From contig VSQE01000009.1 of the NCBI GenBank assembly GCA_009775705.1, forward strand, positions 1-42,106: a stretch of DNA of 42,106 nucleotides. Direction: 5' to 3'. Below are positions 15,738 through 22,802 of this stretch, one piece after another. Numbering within the stretch: position 1 is the stretch's first letter; each line of letters starts with the position of its first letter. The notes beneath the pieces were generated by a model, which worked only from the letters and a program-made list of their open reading frames with translations, searched no databases and had not been told where the DNA came from. The translations under genes and the position numbers were made by a program. This DNA is from Prevotellamassilia sp. (GTDB lineage: Bacteria; Bacteroidota; Bacteroidia; Bacteroidales; Bacteroidaceae).

Positions 15738-16550
15738 TTATTGATTTTGTTTTTCTTCCCTTATCTCTTTTTCCTCTTGTACCTTGTTCCTGCATTCCAG
15801 TTCCTCCTGAATCCGCCGCTCGGCAATCTCGCAGTACGCCTGTTCGATTTCAAATCCGATGTAGTGCCGTCCCGTGCGGATAGCGGCCACGGCGGTTGTG
15901 CCTGACCCGATACAGTTATCCAGTACAACATCGCCTTCGTCGGTGTAGGTCCGTATCAGGTACTCCATCAACGCCACGGGCTTTTGTGTCGGGTGGTAGA
16001 ACGCGCCTTTCTTGTGTTCCTTCGGCATGAAGATGACCGAGGTCGGATATTTGTCATCGGCTATGCGTACCGGTGAGAGTTTCATCGTTCCGTAACAACG
16101 GTTGGTAAATCCCTCCGTTTTACGCCTCCCGTGATTTCTCCGTTCCGGAGGACACGGTGTCATCTGCGGATGATAGGCCGGCTGTTTTTTATAGAATACC
16201 AGAATATCCTCGTGCTGCCGGAGCGGCATACGTTTGGCATTGAGATGTCCCGTCACCCGATCTTTCTGCCACACGAGGTTGTACCGCCATAGCCGGGGTT
16301 GCGACAGCATGAGCCATGCGGAGAAAAGCCCCTGCCCGAACAGGATAATGGGGCTGTCCGGCTTGGTAATCCGCCGGTATTGCTCCCACAAGGCTGCTAA
16401 CGGTATCTGGCGGTCCCAGTTCACCGACGGATTGCTGCGATTTAACACCCCGTAAGGTAGGTCGGCGATTATGGCGTCCACGCTACCATCCGCTATCTGT
16501 TTCATGCCCTCCATGCAGTCCATAAGGTAAATGCGATCCGTCTCTATCAT
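15738..16550 (-). CDS. DNA methyltransferase (N4/N6 adenine/cytosine family)
   Basis: This 270-residue enzyme has the beta-type order: catalytic motif DLPYGV near residue 30, then the cofactor-binding VLDNCIGSGTTAVAAI near residue 205-220. A central YPTSVIFMPKEH and HPTQKPVALMEYLIRTYTDEG are characteristic of N6-adenine/N4-cytosine enzymes of the DNA_methylase N4/N6 family. No restriction endonuclease gene adjoins it, so it is an orphan, probably protecting transferred DNA or overcoming host restriction. It starts by a four-base overlap with the small gene upstream, showing integration into the tra operon. Substrate sequence is unknown. Confidence 0.9.
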   Translation of the reverse strand: MIETDRIYLMDCMEGMKQIADGSVDAIIADLPYGVLNRSNPSVNWDRQIPLAALWEQYRRITKPDSPIILFGQGLFSAWLMLSQPRLWRYNLVWQKDRVTGHLNAKRMPLRQHEDILVFYKKQPAYHPQMTPCPPERRNHGRRKTEGFTNRCYGTMKLSPVRIADDKYPTSVIFMPKEHKKGAFYHPTQKPVALMEYLIRTYTDEGDVVLDNCIGSGTTAVAAIRTGRHYIGFEIEQAYCEIAERRIQEELECRNKVQEEKEIREEKQNQ

Positions 16551-16906
16551 ATTGCGTCTGTTTTCGGTTCTACAATTTGCCGGGCGCTCATCCAGGTACA
16601 GCGTTCCGTCCGGGTTTTCCGGATTTCACACTCCCAGAGGGTATTCTTCTCCACATGTTTGAAATTGACCGCACCGTCTCTTGGCCCGTAAAAACCGGTA
16701 TGCTTCTGGAAGGCGAATAAGGCAATCCTCCGCCCGTCCACTGCCTGAAAGTTGCATATCAGGGCGAATCGTACCCCTTTGTGCCACCATTCGGTACTTA
16801 CGAGCTTCCCAACGAATGTTTCGGGCTTATCGGGAGCGATGTAGTCTTCGTAATAGAAGCCGTCCGTTCCCTTATGAAGTTTTGATATATCTGTTTCCAT
16901 TGTCAC
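16547..16906 (-). CDS. Small hypothetical protein between TraM and methyltransferase
   Basis: This 119-residue soluble protein is not recognised. It has a strand-rich middle (VRFALICNFQAVDGRRIALFAFQ) and a tryptophan and arginine-rich C-terminal half (WECEIRKTRTERCTWM). It starts 7 bases after traM stops and overlaps the methyltransferase start by four bases, so it may act together with that enzyme. Nothing in the sequence identifies a function. Confidence 0.7.
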   Translation of the reverse strand: MTMETDISKLHKGTDGFYYEDYIAPDKPETFVGKLVSTEWWHKGVRFALICNFQAVDGRRIALFAFQKHTGFYGPRDGAVNFKHVEKNTLWECEIRKTRTERCTWMSARQIVEPKTDAI

Positions 16907-16913
16907 TGACCTT

Positions 16914-18065
16914 TTAGTTCCTGTTTTCCCGTCCGTTCACCAGATACACAAACGTCCCGTATTTCAGCTTCACCTTGTTTTTCTTGATGGCCTTGCTGAT
17001 GGCGTTACTCGTTTTCTGGTAGGCATTGTTCACCGCCTGCATACCCCATTGGGCGAGGCTGTTACCGTATCCGCTGGTATTCATGTTCATGCTGCCCGAC
17101 ATGGCACTGCTCGCCACGTCCTTGCTTGTCTCGCGGAATTGGCTGATGGGTACGTAAAGTCCTTCCAGCCCGTCCGTATCGTAGATTGACAAGCTGACCT
17201 TGACCAGTTCGTCCTCCACCAATATGCTGTTGATGCTTCCTTTTACACGTCCGGAAGAGAAACCGCTGACTGTGGCATACAGGTAAGTACCACGCCTGAC
17301 CACGCTCTCGTTGATTTCGATGTCGTCCAGCAGGCGCAGCCGCACACGCGAGCCGTCCACGGCCTTGATGTTTTCGTCGATGATCGCCTTGATGAGTTTC
17401 GGTTCCCGTGCATCTTTCGCCAGTGTGTTGAAGTAGTCCGAAGTCGTCTTTACCTTCTTCACCACCTCGCTTGCCTTGTCCGTCTCCGCAGGAGCTTTGA
17501 CCGAACGGCTTTCCTCGTCGATGGTTCCCTTGGTCTGCGTCATCGTGTCCGGCGGAGCCACCGTTGCGGTGCTGTCCGTTGCGGACGGCATGACCTCCCG
17601 TTGTCCTCTCAACCTCGCTTCGGCGAGTGCTTTTTCCAGTTCTGCGAGAGCTTCCTGCTCCCGCCTCTTGGCATCGGCCGCTTCCGCTGCCAGATCTTTC
17701 TCCTTTTCCTGCCGGTCAAGCAGGGCGATATCCTCTTCGGTGTATTGCGATTCATATTCCTCTTGGTTATCGTCCGGTTCGTCCCGCTCGATGTTGTCCA
17801 CAGCGGAATAATCTTGTATCTTGCCCCATGATTTGGCCATGTTCTCATACTTGCTGCCGATACCGTCGCCGCCCTTGATTTGGGCGTCCGGCAATTCGGG
17901 ATTCAGGAACTCGGTCGTCTGGAGTGTCTTGTCCTGTACCTCGGCCTTCTCGGTATGGAACAGGTCGAAAATGAAGTACGACGTGCCGAGAAGGGGGATA
18001 TAGAGGATAGCCGGAAGCATATACTTCGGCTGCCTGAAATTGATTCTCTTGAAGATATTGTTCAT
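16914..18065 (-). CDS. traM: Conjugal transfer protein TraM (VirB10-like)
   Basis: This 383-residue protein has a single N-terminal membrane segment (MLPAILYIPLLGTSYFIFDL, residues 16-35). A long charged periplasmic linker follows, with a coiled-coil stretch rich in E, K, A and R (about residues 110-155). The C-terminal beta domain (RVRLRLLDDIEINESVVRRG, then VSGFSSGRVKGSINSILVED) matches Bacteroides TraM and the VirB10 role of spanning from inner to outer membrane. The order after TraK and a small membrane protein is as in CTnDOT-type operons. Confidence 0.9.
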   Translation of the reverse strand: MNNIFKRINFRQPKYMLPAILYIPLLGTSYFIFDLFHTEKAEVQDKTLQTTEFLNPELPDAQIKGGDGIGSKYENMAKSWGKIQDYSAVDNIERDEPDDNQEEYESQYTEEDIALLDRQEKEKDLAAEAADAKRREQEALAELEKALAEARLRGQREVMPSATDSTATVAPPDTMTQTKGTIDEESRSVKAPAETDKASEVVKKVKTTSDYFNTLAKDAREPKLIKAIIDENIKAVDGSRVRLRLLDDIEINESVVRRGTYLYATVSGFSSGRVKGSINSILVEDELVKVSLSIYDTDGLEGLYVPISQFRETSKDVASSAMSGSMNMNTSGYGNSLAQWGMQAVNNAYQKTSNAISKAIKKNKVKLKYGTFVYLVNGRENRN

Positions 18066-18137
18066 TGTTTCCCTTTAATTGAGTTGCACATACTTGCTTA
18101 TAGTTCTCTCAAACGGCATATTCATAAGCCTGCCGTT

Positions 18138-18521
18138 CTATTCCGGCCTTTCCGTACCGCTTTCCTTCGTATCGAATCTTCGTACATGCGGTACGGAAAG
18201 CATCTTATGCCGTTCCCGGAGCACGGAATCCTGCATTTCCGTGGCCGTTCGGCGGACTGGATGATGGCAGTACACCACCGTCAGGCGGTAAATATTCCAT
18301 GTCAGCCCGCAGATGGCGAAGCCGAATACGATGACGAGAAACAGCGTCCGGTGGGCGTTGGCGAAACCCTGTACTTTGGCCACTGCCTTGTCGATACGTG
18401 TCGCTTTGGCGAAGCGTCGCCCGGCATCCACGTCGCGTTCGTAGCGCTCCTTGTATTTCGGGTCGTTTTTGTCCGGCATCTTCTCGCCGAACAGCATACG
18501 TCTGAATCCTTTGATATTCAT
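18138..18521 (-). CDS. Membrane protein at the TraL position
   Basis: This 127-residue protein has a basic N-terminal cytoplasmic half (KYKERYERDVDAGRRFAKAT), one membrane segment (TLFLVIVFGFAICGLTWNIY, residues 58-77) and a basic tail. Its place between TraK and TraM corresponds to TraL in Bacteroides conjugative transposons, a small poorly understood inner-membrane component. It is separated from traM by 72 bases, larger than other gaps in the operon. Confidence 0.65.
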   Translation of the reverse strand: MNIKGFRRMLFGEKMPDKNDPKYKERYERDVDAGRRFAKATRIDKAVAKVQGFANAHRTLFLVIVFGFAICGLTWNIYRLTVVYCHHPVRRTATEMQDSVLRERHKMLSVPHVRRFDTKESGTERPE

Positions 18522-18534
18522 AGGGCTGGTAGAG

Positions 18535-19149
18535 TTAATAGTTGCTTTTTGTCTTTTGCTCGATGTCCTTGTTCAGCAGCGTGCGCCAGTTCACGATGAG
18601 CAGCCCGTGCGGGTTGTTCTCCGTCCGGGGTACACGCTTGAGCTGTCCCGCCGTAACCAGTTCGCGCATCAGGATATTGCTGCGCCGTTCGATACGCTGC
18701 CGCCCGTAGTAAGTGAACTCCATCTTCTCCTTGTTGAAGGTGATACTGTCGCAGAAAATCGAAAAGACGGCACTCGTTCCCAAGATGTTGGAATAGAAGC
18801 CTTTCTCCTTGAGCGTATTGTACTGCGCCAAGCCCGTTTCGTCCACTAAGTACATCGCTTTCTCCATCGTGTAGCGGATGTACTTGTCGTCGGGAGCAAG
18901 GGTAAAGAAGTAGTGGTGGAACATTTCGACATGGCTCTTGGCTTCCACGTCGAGCGTTTCCTCCATTGTCGTGCGGCGTACCAGTATGGGCACGTTGCCG
19001 TCCAGCACATACACTTTCTTTTGAGCGTCCGTAACCATCGTGCGGGCCGTCCAGATACTCGACACGCTGATGATGACGCAGCCCACAAGAAAGGCGGTGC
19101 AAATAATTCCGACCAGTTTGATTTTGTTCTCTAAATTCTTGATGACCAT
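18535..19149 (-). CDS. traK: Conjugal transfer protein TraK (VirB8-like)
   Basis: This 204-residue protein has a short cytoplasmic N-terminus, one membrane span (LVGIICTAFLVGCVIISVSS) and a periplasmic domain containing KVYVLDGNVPILVRRTTMEE and HVEMFHHYFFTLAPDD. These features are typical of Bacteroides TraK, which is thought to correspond to VirB8, the assembly factor of the inner-membrane complex. It follows traJ and precedes the TraL-position gene. Confidence 0.9.
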   Translation of the reverse strand: MVIKNLENKIKLVGIICTAFLVGCVIISVSSIWTARTMVTDAQKKVYVLDGNVPILVRRTTMEETLDVEAKSHVEMFHHYFFTLAPDDKYIRYTMEKAMYLVDETGLAQYNTLKEKGFYSNILGTSAVFSIFCDSITFNKEKMEFTYYGRQRIERRSNILMRELVTAGQLKRVPRTENNPHGLLIVNWRTLLNKDIEQKTKSNY

Positions 19150-19176
19150 TTTGTTTGAATATTTATCGTTACTTTG

Positions 19177-20310
19177 TTATCTCATTACCGTACCCATTGC
19201 GCCTGTTGCCGTCATTTTAGCCTGCTGCGCCACGCCCTCGCCGAAGTTTCGGGTTGAGAACGCCGTGTCACCCTCCGGTATCATCCATGCCGCAAGGTCG
19301 GGGACGAGGTTCAGGCATTTCAGGGCCACGATGCTTGCCGCCATCAGATAGCCCGCCGAGAAGAAGGAGTTTTGCAGGTAAGCTGCCATCGTCTGCTCGC
19401 TTGTCGTTATCGCCGTCAGGTTCTCCACCTGTATGCAGAGCACGATGTCGAACAGCAGCAGTACGTAGAAGCCCACGAAGTAGAGCATCGCCCCGTAGAA
19501 ATGCACCGTCAGATACCTCGTGAGCCACTTCGCCCATGCGCCTTCCCATTTGGGCAGGAGCGAAAACGCCCACTGGATAGGTCCGAAAATGGTGAGCATT
19601 CCCAAAAGAATTTGCTGGCAGTAAATCGTTGCCCACCAACCGATACGGAACACCACCAAGGCGATAAGTATGATGATTTTGTCTATTCCCACGATGACAC
19701 CCGATGTCAGCGACGTGAACCACAGCTTCGCTGCATCCTTCTCCATGTTCGTAACCTCGTCCACGCCAGTTTGTTCCATCGTTGCCTCGATAAGGTTGGG
19801 ATCGGACGTACCCGTGTGGGCGACATCGGCTTGTGCCTGCAGGGCAGTGTACATCGTGTCGCGCACGTAAATCAACTCCTGCACTTTCTCGAACTTGTCC
19901 GAGATTTGCGAGGCTTCGGCCTCGTACAGGTCATGTGTGTACGAACCGACGCAGTTCGGGATATAGGAGAGGAAATCTAAAAAGCACCAGTTGCTCCCGC
20001 TGTTTGCCATGCCCGTGTCTGCCGGAGGATACCACCAGCAGAGAATGAGCGACACGGCCAGCGGTCTGAAGAGCTTCATCACGTCCAAAGGCTCGTGCTT
20101 GACCATCATTTTGTACGCCATGCCTGCCGCCATGACGATAGCGAACAGGGCGGCCAGCGCCATGCACATCTGCAATATCCACCAAAATGGACCTTGCGAG
20201 CCGGTAAAGGTCGCGTCGGTCAGGAACTCGTTGGTCTGAAAAATCACGTCGTCGATCTCCTCTTCCAAGAGGTCGATACCGAAATCCGAAAGAATATTTC
20301 CGTCTGCCAT
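19177..20310 (-). CDS. traJ: Conjugal transfer protein TraJ (VirB6-like)
   Basis: This 377-residue polytopic membrane protein has at least five hydrophobic segments, including GPFWWILQMCMALAALFAIV near residue 40 and a cluster between residues 200 and 350. Its position and topology match Bacteroides TraJ, considered the VirB6-type inner-membrane channel component. A periplasmic loop with YIPNCVGSYTHDLYEAEA lies after the first pair of spans. The C-terminal tail is alanine and glycine-rich. The gene appears intact. Confidence 0.88.
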   Translation of the reverse strand: MADGNILSDFGIDLLEEEIDDVIFQTNEFLTDATFTGSQGPFWWILQMCMALAALFAIVMAAGMAYKMMVKHEPLDVMKLFRPLAVSLILCWWYPPADTGMANSGSNWCFLDFLSYIPNCVGSYTHDLYEAEASQISDKFEKVQELIYVRDTMYTALQAQADVAHTGTSDPNLIEATMEQTGVDEVTNMEKDAAKLWFTSLTSGVIVGIDKIIILIALVVFRIGWWATIYCQQILLGMLTIFGPIQWAFSLLPKWEGAWAKWLTRYLTVHFYGAMLYFVGFYVLLLFDIVLCIQVENLTAITTSEQTMAAYLQNSFFSAGYLMAASIVALKCLNLVPDLAAWMIPEGDTAFSTRNFGEGVAQQAKMTATGAMGTVMR

Positions 20311-20323
20311 AGGTTATATGCTT

Positions 20324-21091
20324 TTAGTTCCCTCTGTTTACCGTCTCGTCTCCGTCGCCCGTTCCAATGCCGCCGTCCGACTGTGAACCTCGCACCGCAA
20401 GGCGCGATTCGTTCCAGCGGCTCATGGCGTTTCTGACGACGCTGCTTTTGTCCAAGGTTCGGTCGGCGGTTACGTTCAGCAATCCGTCCGTGGCCGTGGC
20501 GTTCTGTCTTCGGGCAAGGTAGCCGACCAGAATCTCGTTCTGCCGTACCACGTCTTCGTAGATCCGCAGGTATTCTTTCTTTCGTTGCGCATTGGGCATA
20601 TAAGCGTCCTTCGTTGCGTCGATGGCACACTGGTACACATGATAGTATTCCGTCCACCGCTCCTTGTCGTCCGTCGTGCCCCCGGCAAGGAGAATCCGGT
20701 CTATGTTGCGCTGAAACCGCTCCATTTGAGCGTTTATCTTATCGCCCTCGGCCAGCCATGCGAGGTCAATCTGCCGGTCGGCCACGTTCAGCGCCTCGAT
20801 TTCGGCACGTTTGACCAGAGCCGAGTCAATGGCTTCCGCTTCATCTGTCTGATTGTAGAGATTGACACCCGCCAGCGTGCGGAACGACAGTTTGTTCTTG
20901 CTTGCCGCCGACTTCTTGTACTTGTTATGCAGCAGCGTGTAGTAAAGTTCGGGCGACAGAGCGCCCGTACCGGTTTCCATGACCGTAATCTGGTTCTGTT
21001 TCGGCGAGTCATGGTTGTAAGTAACCGACTGCGCCTTGACACCGCTCGTTGCAACTGCTGCAACCGCCATGAGTAAGAGAGTTCTGTTCAT
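20324..21091 (-). CDS. Exported conjugation-operon protein (DUF5045-type, tentative)
   Basis: This 255-residue protein has a signal peptide (LLLMAVAAVATSGVKAQ). The mature part is helical and charged, with YYTLLHNKYKKSAASKNKLS and FRTLAGVNLYNQTDEAEAID. It ends in a glycine and aspartate-rich low-complexity tail (DGGIGTGDGDE). I recall similar proteins annotated as DUF5045 in Bacteroides transfer operons, but the family name is not certain. It starts just downstream of the inserted methyltransferase gene and leads directly into traJ, with 13 bases between. It is probably a periplasmic accessory of the secretion machine. Confidence 0.7.
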   Translation of the reverse strand: MNRTLLLMAVAAVATSGVKAQSVTYNHDSPKQNQITVMETGTGALSPELYYTLLHNKYKKSAASKNKLSFRTLAGVNLYNQTDEAEAIDSALVKRAEIEALNVADRQIDLAWLAEGDKINAQMERFQRNIDRILLAGGTTDDKERWTEYYHVYQCAIDATKDAYMPNAQRKKEYLRIYEDVVRQNEILVGYLARRQNATATDGLLNVTADRTLDKSSVVRNAMSRWNESRLAVRGSQSDGGIGTGDGDETVNRGN

Positions 21092-21158
21092 ATTAATTTC
21101 CGGTTATTCATTATTTTACAGTTATTTATATCGTATAGTCATACTTTGAGGGCCTGCT

Positions 21159-21923
21159 TCAAAGCCGTAAATATTGGTACTCATTCCTGACTCGTTTCTC
21201 TCCCTGCGAGAAATGCGTCTCGTCTTTTTCAATGCAAATACATTTTCTATGCGTATAGATACAGGCAATTGCGGTGCTCATGCTCCCCGATGCAAAATCA
21301 AGGACAGTATCTCCTTCCTTTGTGTATGTTCTTATCAGATACTGCAATAATGCAATCGGCTTTTGGTTGACATGAATCGTTTTGCCTTCCGATTCCGCTG
21401 TTTTGAAGTATATCACACTTCGTGGATACCTTGTCCCTTTGTTTTCATTTCTGAATGTAGGATTGGGGACATTGTTTATTCCTGTCCAATTGCTTCCTCT
21501 CTTCGTGCGATTCCCGTAAGGCTCACCTTCCTCCATGATGGGATAATAAGGGGTTCTACCTTTACCAAAGACACTTATTAGCTCATGTGCTTTTAGAGGT
21601 TGTTTTTTAGCGAGAAGAAAATTGCTTGCTTTTGACTTTTCCCAAACCCAGTCATATTTAAATTCCTCTAAATTACCGCAGCGTAGAAGGCTGCTGAACG
21701 GTTCGCTGCCAAATAAGACCGTAGGTGCATTTTCTTTCCTGACTCTCCTGATCTCTTTCCACATTTCCGGGAATGGTATTATTTTATCCCACTGTGAAGC
21801 TGTGATTCCAAAGGGGGGATCACATAAAACCAAGTCGATACTTGATTCCGGAAGAAAAGGCATTACTTCAAGACAGTCGGCTTTATATAACGTAATGTCT
21901 TTTGCAAAAACAATCTTTTCCAT
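21159..21923 (-). CDS. DNA methyltransferase, apparent insertion in the tra operon
   Basis: This 254-residue beta-type DNA methyltransferase has the catalytic DPPFGI near residue 35 and the cofactor motif VLDFASGSMSTAIACI near residue 205-220. HVNQKPIALLQYLIRTYTKEG precedes the latter. It differs clearly from the second methyltransferase at 15738. It is more A+T-rich than the tra genes around it and is flanked by gene-free stretches of 67 and 79 bases, unlike the otherwise packed operon. That suggests recent insertion. No endonuclease is adjacent. Recognition sequence is unknown. Confidence 0.88.
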   Translation of the reverse strand: MEKIVFAKDITLYKADCLEVMPFLPESSIDLVLCDPPFGITASQWDKIIPFPEMWKEIRRVRKENAPTVLFGSEPFSSLLRCGNLEEFKYDWVWEKSKASNFLLAKKQPLKAHELISVFGKGRTPYYPIMEEGEPYGNRTKRGSNWTGINNVPNPTFRNENKGTRYPRSVIYFKTAESEGKTIHVNQKPIALLQYLIRTYTKEGDTVLDFASGSMSTAIACIYTHRKCICIEKDETHFSQGEKRVRNEYQYLRL

Positions 21924-22002
21924 TGCATCAATCTAAATGTCTCTTTATCCCTTGGTTATAATCCCAATAGGCTTGTTCGTACTAAAAATTCTTTCTCTGT
22001 TT

Positions 22003-22080
22003 TTATTTCCCGATGTCGATGGCATGGAAGTCAAACTCCAACCTGTAGATAGTCTGTCTTCTTTCCCTTTCATCGTTCAT
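22003..22080 (-). CDS. Possible truncated small ORF
   Basis: A 25-residue frame (MNDERERRQTIYRLEFDFHA...) begins at an ATG overlapping the stop codon of the preceding gene by one base (TAATG). Such coupling is typical of operon genes, but the peptide ends after 25 codons, just before the inserted methyltransferase. It may be the 5' stump of a gene replaced or cut by that insertion, or a non-functional frame. Confidence 0.35.
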   Translation of the reverse strand: MNDERERRQTIYRLEFDFHAIDIGK

Positions 22081-22802
22081 TAATAATCCAGCCGTCCCGC
22101 TTTGCGCCATCGTCCGAAAGCTCCGTCGATAATCTCCTTGACCTTGGGACGGTAAATCTTCGCTTTCCAGTAACCGATACGCACCTGTATGTACCGCCAT
22201 GTCTCGATATACGCCCGGTTCAGGTGTCGCTCGATGTCGTCCAGCGACGTGTTCACCGCTTCCAGTACCAGCAGCAGGTCGGAGGTCGAGCAGGCCGCCG
22301 CCCCGGTGGCATACAGCACAAGGTCGCTCACCGACTTGTAGAGCTGCTCCCCGTCATTGGCGATGTCCCGTATTGCCTTTTCGTTGATGGCCAGTATCAC
22401 GGCATCGCCGGGGTCGATGCGTCCCCGTTTCACGATTCTCTCGTTGAAGTCCTCCAACAGTTTCTTGTAATCGCCGATACGGTCGCTGACCGCCGTATAA
22501 GTGCTTTTCACGTTCAGTACCGTCCGCAAGGACTGGTACATCACGTCGATGACATCGAAGGCACGGGTGTAGCGATCCAAGTCCACATTCAGTTCCTTGT
22601 ACTCGCCGATCTCCTTGCGGCTGTATTCGTGCAGCAGCTTGTTGCTGTATTCCAGCGTACTGCGGGCCAGCAGCAGGCTCCGCTGTTTCTTGTGGTCGTT
22701 GATGTAGGCTTCCACTGACACGATGTCGAAGGTCCATTGCGCCTTGGCGATGCCGGGCAGGAGAACCAGCAGCACGACTGTCATCAGCAGGGCACGTTTC
22801 AT
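22080..22802 (-). CDS. Exported TraI-position protein (VirB5-like, tentative)
   Basis: This 240-residue protein has a signal peptide (LLMTVVLLVLLPGIAKAQW). The mature domain is long and helical (SVEAYINDHKKQRSLLLARS; GEYKELNVDLDRYTRAFDVI), resembling DUF4141/TraI-type proteins that sit after the TraG ATPase in Bacteroides operons and may correspond to the minor pilin VirB5. The start at 22802 is chosen over 22880 because it carries the signal peptide and overlaps the upstream stop by ATGA. The family assignment is by position and topology only. Confidence 0.65.
   Translation of the reverse strand: MKRALLMTVVLLVLLPGIAKAQWTFDIVSVEAYINDHKKQRSLLLARSTLEYSNKLLHEYSRKEIGEYKELNVDLDRYTRAFDVIDVMYQSLRTVLNVKSTYTAVSDRIGDYKKLLEDFNERIVKRGRIDPGDAVILAINEKAIRDIANDGEQLYKSVSDLVLYATGAAACSTSDLLLVLEAVNTSLDDIERHLNRAYIETWRYIQVRIGYWKAKIYRPKVKEIIDGAFGRWRKAGRLDY

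Noticed and set aside
14967..15905. 312-codon + strand open frame over TraN and the methyltransferase
   Set aside because: Antisense to two well-supported genes and crosses their boundary without any start signal.
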